NCBI RefSeq assembly: GCF_001854605.1
Contig: NZ_MKJU01000007.1
Coordinates: 1 to 64,000, forward strand
Length of the DNA: 64,000 nucleotides
Direction: 5' to 3'
DNA from: Pseudoalteromonas amylolytica
Lineage (GTDB): Bacteria > Pseudomonadota > Gammaproteobacteria > Enterobacterales > Alteromonadaceae
Made by a program: the position numbers and the translations under genes. The notes under the pieces were generated by a model that had not been told where the DNA came from, did no database searches, and saw only the letters and a program-made list of their open reading frames with translations. This document shows positions 52,356 to 62,519 of the stretch, piece after piece (within the stretch, counting starts at the first letter, position 1; the number at the start of each line of letters is the position of its first letter).

Positions 52356-54160
52356 TGATGCGCATTGCCATTACGCGGCCCGAAGGAAAGGGGCTGCAAC
52401 TATCACAGCTACTTGAAAAAGACGGTATTTACAATGTACATACGCCCGTGCTGCGTATTGAACCCTGTGAGCTTAATGCGGCACAACTGGCACCGCTAAG
52501 CGATGCAGATATAATTGTATTTATCTCGCAGGATGCGGTTAAGCAATTGGCCGCCCAAGTGGATGCCCTACCTACCAACGCACAGCTATTTGCGGTGGGC
52601 GAACAAACGGCTAAAGCAGTACAAGATTGCTTTTCTCGAAGTGCAGTTGCGCCTGTTCAGCAAGATTCTGAAGGGCTATTGGCGCTTGCTCCGTTACAAA
52701 ACATAGATGCGAAGCAGGTGGTGCTGGTAAAAGGCCAAGGCGGGAGAACTCTGCTGGCCAAAACGTTTAAGCAGCGAGGTGCGATTTTAAATATATGTGC
52801 TGTTTATCAACGTGTGCCAGAACAGTCTGACTCAAGCAGCTGGTTAGACCTCTGGCGAATAGAGCAAATTGACGGTATAGTCATTACCAGCAATGCAGCA
52901 ATTGATGCGGTGTTTAATTGTCAACAAAGTGAATATGTCGACTGGCTGAAAAGTTGCCATTTTTTCTTGGTAAGCCAGCGTAGCGCAAGCTATTTACACG
53001 ATACTTACGGCGTTAGCAAAACGCATATAAGTGTTGCAAAAGGGCCAGATGATCTGGCGATTTATACAAGCATAGTGCCACATCAACATCAGCAAGGTAG
53101 CCATATGAGCGAGCAAGAAAAGCAACCTGAAGCAGCAAAACCTGAGACCGTAACGCACACACCTCAGCCAGTTTTTAAACAAAAAGTCAGTAAGCTTGCA
53201 ATCTTAGCCTTACTGGTAGCCCTTACAGGGGGCGCAGCGACCGCAGGGCTCATCATTCATGGCCAGCAAATCAGTGACAAAACTTATGCGGCACTTGCAC
53301 AATTACGTGCCGATAATGCATTACTCAGCGAACAATTAAAGCAAACTCAATCACAACTGGCATCTGTGCAAAGCGTGCAGCAAGGGCAGCGCGGTGCGAT
53401 TGAGCAGCAGCTTACAATGCAATCACAAACGGTAGAGGCGCAATTGCAAGCGGCGCTTTCTCAAGCCAAGCAGCAGATCAGTGGTGCCCTCAGTAGCGAG
53501 GCTCTGTATTTGCAACGCATGGCACAGTTTAAGGCGAATGCAGAGCAAGACTTTCAAGGCGCCAGTGCCGTATTACAGCGTTTGTATGAAGTCGTGCAAA
53601 ATGAGGCAGACAATACGGCTGTGCTCAGTGCTATAGCTACTGATATCGCTATGTTACAGGCTCAGCCAAAGCCAGCATATGAAGATATCTATCTAAAGTT
53701 ACATGGGATGTTACAGCAGGTAGACGAGCTGGCTTTGAAAACGTTGCACCTCCCTGAGCCAAAAGAAACGCAAAATACCGAGCTTTCAAGCGACTTAAAT
53801 GATTTCCAAAGTAATTTGAAAAAGACTTGGCAGAATCTTGTAGATGACTTTATTAAAATCAGAACTCGTGAAGTTGCGGTGATTGACCCGTTGCTTGATA
53901 GTGAACAACAGCAGCTACTTAGAGCGCAATTGCGTAGCCATCTATCTCAAGCGCAAAGTGCCCTGATGGACAAACAAGCCAGTATCTTTTTTAGTGCGCT
54001 GGAGTCTGCTAAGCAGACGCTGAGTAAATATTACGATACTCGCGATGACGGTGTGCAAGCGGTGCTTGAGCAAATAGGGCAATTGCAAAACATGGGGCTG
54101 CAATTCAACACGCAGGTTGAGCTTAGCAGCAGCACAGCCCTCAAGGAGTGGTTACAATGA
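52355..54160 (+). CDS. hemDX: Fused uroporphyrinogen-III synthase and HemX-like protein
   Basis: A single 601-residue frame. Residues 1-240 form HemD (MRIAITRPEGKGLQLSQLL start, FISQDAVKQLA, VKGQGGRTLLAKTFKQRGA, ITSNAAIDAVF), which closes hydroxymethylbilane to uroporphyrinogen III. Residues 250-600 are HemX: one membrane helix (LAILALLVALTGGAATAGL), a Gln/Ala-rich coiled coil and a helical periplasmic part. In E. coli these are two genes. An in-frame ATG (53104) with AAGG before it could also start a separate HemX. It overlaps hemC by one base. Confidence 0.92.
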   Translation: MMRIAITRPEGKGLQLSQLLEKDGIYNVHTPVLRIEPCELNAAQLAPLSDADIIVFISQDAVKQLAAQVDALPTNAQLFAVGEQTAKAVQDCFSRSAVAPVQQDSEGLLALAPLQNIDAKQVVLVKGQGGRTLLAKTFKQRGAILNICAVYQRVPEQSDSSSWLDLWRIEQIDGIVITSNAAIDAVFNCQQSEYVDWLKSCHFFLVSQRSASYLHDTYGVSKTHISVAKGPDDLAIYTSIVPHQHQQGSHMSEQEKQPEAAKPETVTHTPQPVFKQKVSKLAILALLVALTGGAATAGLIIHGQQISDKTYAALAQLRADNALLSEQLKQTQSQLASVQSVQQGQRGAIEQQLTMQSQTVEAQLQAALSQAKQQISGALSSEALYLQRMAQFKANAEQDFQGASAVLQRLYEVVQNEADNTAVLSAIATDIAMLQAQPKPAYEDIYLKLHGMLQQVDELALKTLHLPEPKETQNTELSSDLNDFQSNLKKTWQNLVDDFIKIRTREVAVIDPLLDSEQQQLLRAQLRSHLSQAQSALMDKQASIFFSALESAKQTLSKYYDTRDDGVQAVLEQIGQLQNMGLQFNTQVELSSSTALKEWLQ

Positions 54161-55266
54161 TTAAAACGCTGATGGTGATAGCCGTGGTTGCTTTGGCCAT
54201 GGCGGCAGGTCATTTACTCATAGACGAAAAAGGGTATGTTTTAATCGCCTTTAATGATACGACGATAGAAGGCACCATCGTGGCGTTTGTGATTTTGCTT
54301 TTTATGGCGCTAATAGGTGCGTGGTTAGCATCGAAACTGCTGGCGTTAGTATGGCAAATCTATCGCAAAACCACAGGACATTTTGGCAATAAAAAACGTG
54401 CTAAGTCACAACAAGCTCTAAACCAAGCGTTTTGGGGGATGTTGAATGACGATGCTTATGCCGTGAAAAGTGCCTTTGCTAAAAGCAATGCACCGATTCA
54501 GTGGCAAGACCAGCAACATGCTTTACAAGCCAAAGCCGCTTTGCAGTCTGGCGATCAAGCAGGGGCACTGCAGCACTTACAAGCGATGTCAGATGAGGGG
54601 CAAGCTCAAGTGCCTAAGTTATGGTTAAAGGCCAACCAAACGGAGCAGGCTTTAGCGCTGTTGTCACAACCGATGCAGCAGAAAAAACCCAGCGCCGCTG
54701 CGGTGAGTAGTTACCTTGATGGATTGTTACAAGAGCAAAAGCTGGCAGAAGTTGTTGAAACATTGTCGAGCAAATACAAGCAACTTGATTTGACAGAGAC
54801 CTACTGGCAAGGGTTCTTTAAACGCTTTTTTAACCTAGCACAACAAGATGCGACGGACTATTTGTCACAGTTACCCAAGACAGTACAGGCCCATGCTCAG
54901 CAGCCTTACCTACAAACGATGGCCAGTCAGGGGCAGTTAGCCAAGATCCATGATGTATTGGCAAAGTTGCTCAAAAAGGGGCAGTACCATCAACTTGCAT
55001 CGGTATTGGCACATGCTAAAGGTAGTGATACCAAGCTCACTCAAGCGATTCAAAATAACTTGAAGAAGCAGGAACAAAACAGCGAGTTACTTTTTTGTTT
55101 AGCCTGTATGGCGAATGCAGAAGGGGATTTTGAACTTGCGGCAAAAATATTTGCAAGTTTGCCTGAACAGGATTGGCAACCCATTTGGGTCGAGCCTGCA
55201 CTGCACAGCTTTGAGCGAACAGGCCAGTATCAGCGGGCTTATCAACTTGCTCGCCATCAGTGGTAA
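54157..55266 (+). CDS. hemY: HemY-like membrane protein
   Basis: A 369-residue inner-membrane protein of the HemY family: two N-terminal helices (LMVIAVVALAMAAGHLL and IVAFVILLFMALIGAWLA) followed by TPR-like helices (about 120-365) with YWQGFFKRFFNLAQ and LAKLLKKGQYHQLASVLAHA. The role in heme synthesis is not settled. Overlaps hemDX by 4 bases (ATGA) with AAGGAG before it, which implies coupled translation. A strong terminator closes the operon. Confidence 0.93.
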   Translation: MIKTLMVIAVVALAMAAGHLLIDEKGYVLIAFNDTTIEGTIVAFVILLFMALIGAWLASKLLALVWQIYRKTTGHFGNKKRAKSQQALNQAFWGMLNDDAYAVKSAFAKSNAPIQWQDQQHALQAKAALQSGDQAGALQHLQAMSDEGQAQVPKLWLKANQTEQALALLSQPMQQKKPSAAAVSSYLDGLLQEQKLAEVVETLSSKYKQLDLTETYWQGFFKRFFNLAQQDATDYLSQLPKTVQAHAQQPYLQTMASQGQLAKIHDVLAKLLKKGQYHQLASVLAHAKGSDTKLTQAIQNNLKKQEQNSELLFCLACMANAEGDFELAAKIFASLPEQDWQPIWVEPALHSFERTGQYQRAYQLARHQW

Positions 55267-55273
55267 AAGGTAA

Positions 55274-55297
55274 AGCCAGCCGAGTGCTGGCTTTTTT
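55274..55297 (+). terminator. Terminator of the hem operon
   Basis: AGCCAGC (55274-55280) pairs with GCTGGCT (55286-55292) around a 5-base loop, then a run of six T. Confidence 0.9.
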
Positions 55298-55342
55298 GTA
55301 CTTGTATTAATATTGAGCAATACTAAAAATGGACATGTGTCC

Positions 55343-55370
55343 TTGATCTTTATTTGGGGGCGCGTATGAT
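55343..55370 (+). promoter_or_regulatory. Candidate sigma-70 promoter for add
   Basis: TTGATC (55343-55348) and TATGAT (55365-55370) are spaced by 16 bp, 32 bases before the start of the adenosine deaminase gene. Confidence 0.5.
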
Positions 55371-55401
55371 CCGCAAAATTTTATCTGCAGCCGAGTGACC
55401 T

Positions 55402-56394
55402 ATGATCAATAACAACCTACCTTTGCTTGATTTACACCGCCACCTTGATGGAAACGTACGAGCGAGTACGATTTTAGAGCTTGGTCAGCAATTTAATTTG
55501 CCTTTGCCAGCTCAAGACTTAGAAGGGCTGAGAGAGCACGTACAGGTGCTGGACAATGCCCCTGATTTAATGGCTTTTTTGGCCAAGTTAGATTGGGGCG
55601 TTAAAGTGTTGGGAGATTATGACGCATGTCGCCGGATTGCGATGGAAAATGTGGCGGATGCTCAAGCACAGAATATCGACTACACCGAGTTGCGCTTTAG
55701 TCCTTATTATATGGCCCAAAGTCATAACTTACACCCGCAAGGAGTAGTTGAAGCGGTTGTCGATGGTGTTAAAGCGGCTACCAAGGGTCAAGATATCAAA
55801 GTGAATTTGATTGGTATCATGTCCAGAACGTTTGGTGTAGAAAAATGCCAATATGAACTGGATGCGTTGTTGGCTTTTAAAAATGACCTGGTGGCAGTGG
55901 ATTTAGCTGGAGATGAAATCGGCTTTCCTGGCAACCTCTTTATTGATCACTTCAAGCAGGTTCATGATGCCTATCTAGCGGCAACAATTCATGCAGGTGA
56001 AGCACGAGGAGCTGAAAGTATTTGGCAAGCTATTCAAGAGCTTGGCGCGACACGCATCGGCCATGGCGTAAAGGCAATTGAAGATCCTGCTTTGATGGAT
56101 TATTTACGAGATAATCGTATTGGTATCGAGTCTTGTTTAACAAGCAATATTCTAACCAGCACGGTTGCAAGTCTCGAAACGCATCCTTTAAAACGCTTTT
56201 TAGACCACGGCATTTTGGCGTGTATTAACACCGATGATCCTGCAGTTCAGGGGATTGAACTGGCACACGAGTATCAGGTGGCAGCTCCTCAGGCTGGTCT
56301 AAGTCAGAACGATATTGAGCAAGCGCAGCGTAATGCGTTAGAGATTGCCTACTTAAGTGACAGCGACAAAAAAGCACTGCTAGCTAGGGGTTAA
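55402..56394 (+). CDS. add: Adenosine deaminase
   Basis: Deaminates adenosine to inosine in purine salvage. The 330-residue zinc enzyme shows the metal motif [11 protein letters not shown], the glutamate in [10 protein letters not shown], and HGVKAIEDP and NTDDPAVQG further on, which supply the other catalytic His and Asp. The usual CPxSN is CLTSN here, as in some bacterial members. It stands alone between two terminators. Confidence 0.94.
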   Translation: MINNNLPLLDLHRHLDGNVRASTILELGQQFNLPLPAQDLEGLREHVQVLDNAPDLMAFLAKLDWGVKVLGDYDACRRIAMENVADAQAQNIDYTELRFSPYYMAQSHNLHPQGVVEAVVDGVKAATKGQDIKVNLIGIMSRTFGVEKCQYELDALLAFKNDLVAVDLAGDEIGFPGNLFIDHFKQVHDAYLAATIHAGEARGAESIWQAIQELGATRIGHGVKAIEDPALMDYLRDNRIGIESCLTSNILTSTVASLETHPLKRFLDHGILACINTDDPAVQGIELAHEYQVAAPQAGLSQNDIEQAQRNALEIAYLSDSDKKALLARG

Positions 56395-56415
56395 TGGGCA
56401 CGTTGTTAAATACAT

Positions 56416-56445
56416 AAAAAAACGCGCCATCTGGGCGCGTTTTTT
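56416..56445. terminator. Bidirectional terminator between add and fre
   Basis: AACGCGCC and its complement, extended by an A run and a T run, make a strong stem with a 5-base loop between the convergent genes. Confidence 0.92.
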
Positions 56446-56461
56446 CTAAGAACATTGTTCG

Positions 56462-57175
56462 CTACTTAATGAATGCAAATGCATCTGCATACATGTGCTC
56501 ACGCTCTGCACCATGATTAATAAAGTCATCGCGTACGATACCAATCATATCAAATCGGCCAGCCATATAAATGCTGTAAGGCTCTAATGAAACGATGTCT
56601 TTCATCACTGCTTTATGTACAAAGCCTGTGTGTCCTTGCCAATCACCGCTTGGGTTTTCAACGACAGGGATAAACTGGAAGTTTTTACGTGATGCAGCCC
56701 AAGCTTCCATTTCCTGTTTTGCATATAGAGCAGACTCATCTTTTACGCCCCAGTAAAACAAAACGGGTTGGTCAAAACCAATTTCGGCCAGATGATCAGC
56801 CATTGACTTCACATAAGAGAACCCCGTGCCACCGGCTAGCAAAACGATTGGGCGTTGGTGATCAACACGTAGTTGTGATACACCAAGGCCCACTTCTAAT
56901 GATACTGGCGTGTTGCTTTGATGGGCTTCTCGCAAATGTTCTAACGCCTGCATGGCGTATGAGTCTGCACCTGAGGCACCGATGTGTAACTCAAGCTCAT
57001 TGCGTAATGATGGACGGCTGGCGATAGAAAAAGCGCGTTTATCTTTTTCACCCAATACCAGTTGTAAGTAATGTCCTGCTTCAAATGTAACAGCCTCCTC
57101 AGGAGTCAGTGTTACTTTATGAACAAACTCTGTAAGTGGGCTGATGGCGGCCACTTCAGCTTTAACTAATTGCAT
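56462..57175 (-). CDS. fre: NAD(P)H-flavin reductase (Fre)
   Basis: Reduces free FMN or riboflavin with NAD(P)H. The 237-residue protein has the flavin motif RAFSIASRPS, the nucleotide-binding VLLAGGTGFSYVKSM, FYWGVKDESALYA and the C-terminal YMAGRFDMIGIVRDDF. It is followed on the same strand by nothing further and preceded by ubiD (77-base gap), as in E. coli (ubiD-fre). Confidence 0.95.
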   Translation of the reverse strand: MQLVKAEVAAISPLTEFVHKVTLTPEEAVTFEAGHYLQLVLGEKDKRAFSIASRPSLRNELELHIGASGADSYAMQALEHLREAHQSNTPVSLEVGLGVSQLRVDHQRPIVLLAGGTGFSYVKSMADHLAEIGFDQPVLFYWGVKDESALYAKQEMEAWAASRKNFQFIPVVENPSGDWQGHTGFVHKAVMKDIVSLEPYSIYMAGRFDMIGIVRDDFINHGAEREHMYADAFAFIK

Positions 57176-57252
57176 ATTTTACCTTTAGCACGGCGGTTAT
57201 ATTGATTATTTGTATAAAGTATCAGCACTTTATCACAGCCAAGATGGTTATC

Positions 57253-58728
57253 CTATGACTCCAGCTTAATACCTAGACTGTCCCAGATCTCATCAACGCG
57301 TTGCTTGGTGACATCATCCATAACGATGGGCTCCCCCCATTCACGATCTGTCTCTCCTGGCCACTTATTGGTTGCGTCCATCCCCATTTTTGAACCTAAC
57401 CCCGAAACCGGCGAAGCGAAGTCCAAATAGTCTATAGGGGTATTATCAATTAAGGTGGTATCTCGCGTTGGATCCATACGAGTTGTGATAGCCCAAATGA
57501 CATCATTCCAATCGCGGGCATTGACGTCGTCATCACATACAATCACAAACTTGGTGTACATGAACTGTCTTAAAAATGACCAAACACCCATCATCACCCG
57601 CTTTGCATGACCTGGGTACTGCTTCTTCATGGTTACAACGGCCATGCGATAAGAGCACCCCTCAGGCGGTAAGTAAAAATCTACAATTTCAGGAAATTGT
57701 TTCTGTAAGATGGGCACAAACACTTCATTGAGTGCCACGCCTAAAATAGCTGGCTCATCGGGTGGGCGGCCGGTATAGGTGCTGTGATAGATAGGATCTT
57801 TACGGTGCGTAATATGCGTGACAGTCATCACTGGAAAGTCATCAACTTCATTGTAATAACCGGTGTGATCCCCATAAGGTCCCTCTGGCGCTAGCTCGCC
57901 GGGCATGATATGTCCTTCCAGTATAATCTCCGCATTGGCGGGGACTTGTAAATCGTTGGAGATAGACTTGATGACTTCAGTTTTTGCGCCACGTAACAGA
58001 CCTGCGAATGCGTATTCGCTAAGCGTGTCGGGAACAGGGGTGACTGCCCCTAAAATGGTTGCGGGGTCGGCACCTAAGGCAACGGAGACGGGATAAGGTT
58101 CACCTGGGTTTTCTTTACACCACTCCTGAAAATCCAGCGCGCCACCACGGTGAGACAGCCAACGCATAATAATTTTGTTTTTACCCAGCAGTTGCTGGCG
58201 ATAAATGCCTAGATTTTGTCGCTTTTTGTAAGGGCCTCGGGTGACCGTTAAGCCCCAAGTGATGAGCGGAGCGGCATCGCCTGGCCAGCAATGCTGAATC
58301 GGTAACTGAGTTAAGTCTACCTCACCACCACTGAGCACCACTTCCTGACAAGGTGCTTTACGCAGTTCTTTAGCAGGCATATTAAGAACTTGCTTATAAG
58401 CGGGTAATTGTCCGAGCGCTTCTTTAATGCCTTTTGGTGGATCAGGTTCTTTCAAAAAGGCAAGTAGTTTACCCACTTCGCGCAGTGCGCTGACATCCTC
58501 TTGCCCCATTCCCATCGCAACGCGTTTGGCGGTACCAAACAGGTTGGCGAGTACGGGAATATCAAAACCGATAGGGTTTTCAAATAGTAACGCCGGACCG
58601 CCCGCTCTGAGTGTGCGGTCTGCGATTTCGGTCATTTCTAACTTAGTGGAAACTGGCTGTGAGATACGTACCAACTCACCTTGCGCTTCTAAGCGCGCGA
58701 TAAAATCTCGCAAGTCTTTATATTTCAT
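57253..58728 (-). CDS. ubiD: UbiD-family 4-hydroxy-3-polyprenylbenzoate decarboxylase
   Basis: Decarboxylates the ubiquinone precursor using prenylated FMN made by UbiX (not in this window). The 491-residue protein has the EPDPPKG loop, [17 protein letters not shown], the [15 protein letters not shown] core with catalytic Glu, and [14 protein letters not shown]. Length matches E. coli UbiD. It is probably co-transcribed with fre. Confidence 0.97.
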   Translation of the reverse strand: MKYKDLRDFIARLEAQGELVRISQPVSTKLEMTEIADRTLRAGGPALLFENPIGFDIPVLANLFGTAKRVAMGMGQEDVSALREVGKLLAFLKEPDPPKGIKEALGQLPAYKQVLNMPAKELRKAPCQEVVLSGGEVDLTQLPIQHCWPGDAAPLITWGLTVTRGPYKKRQNLGIYRQQLLGKNKIIMRWLSHRGGALDFQEWCKENPGEPYPVSVALGADPATILGAVTPVPDTLSEYAFAGLLRGAKTEVIKSISNDLQVPANAEIILEGHIMPGELAPEGPYGDHTGYYNEVDDFPVMTVTHITHRKDPIYHSTYTGRPPDEPAILGVALNEVFVPILQKQFPEIVDFYLPPEGCSYRMAVVTMKKQYPGHAKRVMMGVWSFLRQFMYTKFVIVCDDDVNARDWNDVIWAITTRMDPTRDTTLIDNTPIDYLDFASPVSGLGSKMGMDATNKWPGETDREWGEPIVMDDVTKQRVDEIWDSLGIKLES

Positions 58729-58895
58729 TTCGTTACTGGGTACTTGAATTTGGTTTCAGTATATCAACTTGACTTTGAAATGGCAGTAATCTGCGCTTTA
58801 TTTGATATTGTGCAATACTTAGTGCCTTAACGTGTTTTCAAAGGATATGCTTTGTTTTATAGTCATTTTCAAGCCTTTAAGTCTGTGGTGGCTGG

Positions 58896-61496
58896 ATGAA
58901 AATAATAAAAATAATAATCGCGTGTCTGTCGCTCTGTAGCAGTGTGGTGAATGCATTGTCTGTTGATGATCCAGTATTTGTAGAGCACAGTGCTGTGATG
59001 TTGGTGATCAACCCTCAGTCGGGGCAAATTATCGCTGCCAATAAAGCAGCTGCAAAATTTTATGGTTTTTCGCGTACGACACTCGAAGCAATGCTGATAC
59101 AGGACATTAATCAGCTTAACGCAGAGCAGGTTGCAGAGGAACGATCGCTGGCTGCAAGTGAAGGTCGAAACTATTTTATCTTTCGCCACCGCTTGGCGGA
59201 TGACACCCTACGCACAGTGAGTGTTTACTCAACGCCATTTGTCGATGGCGCAGGACAAACTCAGCTACTCTCAATCATTCATGATATAAGTGCTCAACGA
59301 GCGCTACAAGATTCACTATGGTATTACCAAAATAAACTAGAAGAGCAAGTTGCTGCACAAACACAAGAAATCCAGCAAATGAGCAGCTTGAAAGTGTTGT
59401 TACTGGCATTAATCATCGCCATTTTGCTGGTTTCGATTCTTGTGTTAGGTGCACTTTTGTTACGCTTAAGGGCTGCCAAGCGACGCTCGGAGGCACAAGG
59501 CGCGAGGCTAAAAGCCATTTTCAATGGTATTGATGATTTGCTTATTTTTACCGACGAACGAGGGCAAATACTGTCAGTCAATAAAAGAGTGCAAGATATC
59601 TTCTCTGCCAATGGTACGTTATTGAATAAGCCGATTGGGGAAGTACTACATCGTAGTAGCTGTGTTGAGCAAACAACGTGTTATCAATTGCCTTACACAT
59701 TGGAGCTGGGTAATGGACAGTGCACTTTTAGTATCACTAAAACCACAGTGTTAGATATTAATCAGCAGCTATTAGGGTATATCTATGTGTTACAAGATAT
59801 CACCGAACGTCTCGCGCGTGAGCGTGAGCAGCGATTAGCTCAGACCGTATTTGACACGACCACCGAAGGGGTGTTGGTGTCTGACAGAGACAACCGTATT
59901 CAAATGGTTAACCGTGCGTTTAGTCAGATCACGGGGTTTGAAAGTGATGAAGTGTTGGGCCAGACGCCAGCGATGTTTAATTCAGGACACCATAGCAAAG
60001 CCTATTTCAACCAACTTTATCAAACCTTAAATGAGCGGGGGCACTGGGAAGGTGAGATTTGGAATCGTCGAAAAACGGGAGACGTTTATCCGAGCTGGTT
60101 ACAAGTTTCAGCGGTGTTTGACGAGCAAGGTGATATTGAAATGTACGTGGCGTTGTTCAACGACATTACCTCTCGCAAACATCATGAGCAGCTTATGTGG
60201 CAGCAGGCCAACTTTGATACGTTGACAGGGCTTGCCAATCGACATCATTACCACGAGAAGTTTGATACAACACTTGCAGCGGCAAAAGAAAACCATACCC
60301 GCTTTGCCATTTGTTTTATTGATTTAGACCGCTTTAAAGCGATCAACGACACGCTTGGTCATCATATAGGTGATTTGCTGTTGATTGAAGCGGCGCAGCG
60401 CATTCAGGATTGCACACGTAGCAGTGATGTGGTGGCAAGACTGGGCGGAGACGAGTTTGCAATATTGCTGACGGACATTAAACACACTCGTGATGTAGAA
60501 GCTATTGCCAATAAGATTTTGCATCAGTTAAGAAGCCAGTTTGTACTGGAAGGCCATGAGGCATTTGTGTCGGGCAGCATAGGGATTACGTTTTACCCTG
60601 ACGATGGTGATGAAAGAGAAGTGCTATTACGCAACGCAGATAGCGCAATGTATAAAGCCAAAGAACACGGGCGAAATTGTTTTCAGTTTTACACTTCCAT
60701 GATGCATGAAAATGCCAAGGCGCGCAGTCAGCTTGAGGGGGCGCTTCATAAGGCTTTGATAAACGAGGAACTATCAGTTGTCTATCAGCCAATTCTTGGC
60801 AAAGATAACGAGCGCATTGGGTGCGAAGCGTTGCTACGTTGGCACAGTGAAACACTCGGTGACGTCTCCCCTGGAGAATTTATCCCTGTTAGTGAGGAGT
60901 TAGGACTCATTCTAGCGATGGGAGAGTGGGTGCTATTTCAGGCATGTAAACAGGCCAAACATTGGTATGAGAAAACCAAAACGCCTTTCTTTGTCACAGT
61001 TAATGTTTCTAGCACGCAGTTCAAGCGGCAAGATGTATCTACACTTGTGGCAACGGTGTTACGTGAAACAGGGTTACCTAGTCACGCACTCACTTTGGAG
61101 ATCACAGAAAATGTGTTGGCTGACAACTCTGAGCGTATTCTTACGCAGCTAAGAGCGATTCGTGATATGGGAGTTGAGCTGGCAATTGATGATTTTGGGA
61201 CCGGATACTCGTCGTTGAGTTACCTTAAGCGTTTTCCGCTTTCAAAGCTGAAAATTGACCAGGAGTTTATCCGTGATTTGCCCCATGATGCGGAAGATAG
61301 AGCTTTGGTCAGCGCCATCATTTCCATGGCGGCGAACCTAAACCTACAAGTGGTGGCTGAGGGCGTTGAGACTGCAGAGCAGTTGGGGTTATTGAAACAA
61401 CTCGACTGTGATTTTACACAAGGCTATTTACATGCCCAGCCTCTATCACCGGATGAGTTTGATGTATATTTAGCGCGTTTCAACGAGGGTTGCTAA
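58896..61496 (+). CDS. Periplasmic-PAS, PAS-PAS-GGDEF-EAL signalling protein
   Basis: An 866-residue c-di-GMP enzyme. Signal-like anchor 1-20, a periplasmic PAS domain (25-140), membrane helix 166-190, two cytosolic PAS domains (205-305 and 315-430), a GGDEF domain with intact GGDEF at 517-521 (RLGGDEFAILL) and an EAL domain with EAL at 644-646, DDFGTGYSSL and KIDQEFI. Both activities look possible. Its stop overlaps the convergent Sel1 gene by 4 bases. Confidence 0.95.
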   Translation: MKIIKIIIACLSLCSSVVNALSVDDPVFVEHSAVMLVINPQSGQIIAANKAAAKFYGFSRTTLEAMLIQDINQLNAEQVAEERSLAASEGRNYFIFRHRLADDTLRTVSVYSTPFVDGAGQTQLLSIIHDISAQRALQDSLWYYQNKLEEQVAAQTQEIQQMSSLKVLLLALIIAILLVSILVLGALLLRLRAAKRRSEAQGARLKAIFNGIDDLLIFTDERGQILSVNKRVQDIFSANGTLLNKPIGEVLHRSSCVEQTTCYQLPYTLELGNGQCTFSITKTTVLDINQQLLGYIYVLQDITERLAREREQRLAQTVFDTTTEGVLVSDRDNRIQMVNRAFSQITGFESDEVLGQTPAMFNSGHHSKAYFNQLYQTLNERGHWEGEIWNRRKTGDVYPSWLQVSAVFDEQGDIEMYVALFNDITSRKHHEQLMWQQANFDTLTGLANRHHYHEKFDTTLAAAKENHTRFAICFIDLDRFKAINDTLGHHIGDLLLIEAAQRIQDCTRSSDVVARLGGDEFAILLTDIKHTRDVEAIANKILHQLRSQFVLEGHEAFVSGSIGITFYPDDGDEREVLLRNADSAMYKAKEHGRNCFQFYTSMMHENAKARSQLEGALHKALINEELSVVYQPILGKDNERIGCEALLRWHSETLGDVSPGEFIPVSEELGLILAMGEWVLFQACKQAKHWYEKTKTPFFVTVNVSSTQFKRQDVSTLVATVLRETGLPSHALTLEITENVLADNSERILTQLRAIRDMGVELAIDDFGTGYSSLSYLKRFPLSKLKIDQEFIRDLPHDAEDRALVSAIISMAANLNLQVVAEGVETAEQLGLLKQLDCDFTQGYLHAQPLSPDEFDVYLARFNEGC

Positions 61497-62281
61497 CACA
61501 TCTTAGGGTGCTCAGCGCAAAGTGCTGAGAGGGCTTCCTGAGCTTTTGGGTTGTGTTGTTTTGCTGATTGTTGTAACCAATAAATCGCCTGTTTCAGATC
61601 TTGTGAGCCACCTTGTGCCAGTCTAAGCATACCGGCCAAATTATATTGTCCCCAACTATCTCCTTGCTTAGCCGCCTGTAAGAACTCTGCTCTGGCTGCT
61701 TTAAAATCTCCTTGACGAAATAACGTAACGGCTTGGTCATTGTGTGAGTTTAAAGCTACCGAAGCTTTAGGTAGATGATTGATAGCAGTGGGTATGGCGC
61801 GCCTTTTAACAATACCGCCAAGTACATAAATATCGTTAGGGCGATAGACACTATCGATGGCCTGTCGTTCAAACAGAGATAGTAATTCAGCGCGTTCGAA
61901 TGTCATTGTTTGCTGCCTAAAGTAGCTATCTAACATCAGGGAGTCTAGTTTAATGGCGCGCTGCGCACCGCGTAGCTTTCGATAGGTAAAGCTGCCCTGC
62001 AAGAGTTCAATGTGTGTCTGTGACACCTGTAATACTTGAGCGACGCGATATTGTGCTTGATAATTACGTTGTGTTTCAAGGTGTCCCATGTTGAGGATCC
62101 AGACATCGTGTACTTCTGGCTGCGCTAGTAGGGCGCTTTGTTGTGATTGAGCGTGTTGATACTGGTAACCCAAATAGCCTACGCACAGCAAAGAGGTGGC
62201 TATGAGCAAAGGGCGTCTGTAGTGAATGACGCATGTTTCAACGAACTCATGAAGCGCATAGACTAAGCGCAATGATGCCAT
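61493..62281 (-). CDS. Membrane-anchored Sel1/TPR-repeat protein
   Basis: A 262-residue protein with one N-terminal membrane helix (about 25-45, PLLIATSLLCVGYLGYQY) and a periplasmic part. The central region has VHDVWILNMGHL and FTYRKLRGAQRAIKLDSLMLD; the C-terminus (about 185-262) holds two Sel1-like repeats (FKAARAEFLQAAKQGDSWGQ and KQAIYWLQQSAKQHNPKA). ATG 62281 has AAGGGAG before it. Family and function not known. Confidence 0.8.
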   Translation of the reverse strand: MASLRLVYALHEFVETCVIHYRRPLLIATSLLCVGYLGYQYQHAQSQQSALLAQPEVHDVWILNMGHLETQRNYQAQYRVAQVLQVSQTHIELLQGSFTYRKLRGAQRAIKLDSLMLDSYFRQQTMTFERAELLSLFERQAIDSVYRPNDIYVLGGIVKRRAIPTAINHLPKASVALNSHNDQAVTLFRQGDFKAARAEFLQAAKQGDSWGQYNLAGMLRLAQGGSQDLKQAIYWLQQSAKQHNPKAQEALSALCAEHPKMC

Positions 62282-62519
62282 AGGGCCACTCCCTTGATTA
62301 ATATTTAAAGTTAAGTTGTTCCTTCGACACAGATAAGGCCGCAGGAGGTATACCATATCACTTTGTCTAAGCGAATGTCACAGTGTAGGTGACTGATAGA
62401 ACTTCTCAAAGGTAATACCAAGTAGCGTCAAGCAGGCGTAAATACTTGCCGTGATGTGATACTCGCACACACAGATTTCTGCTAGAATCTCGAATCATTT
62501 AATCCTTTGAGAACGGCAC

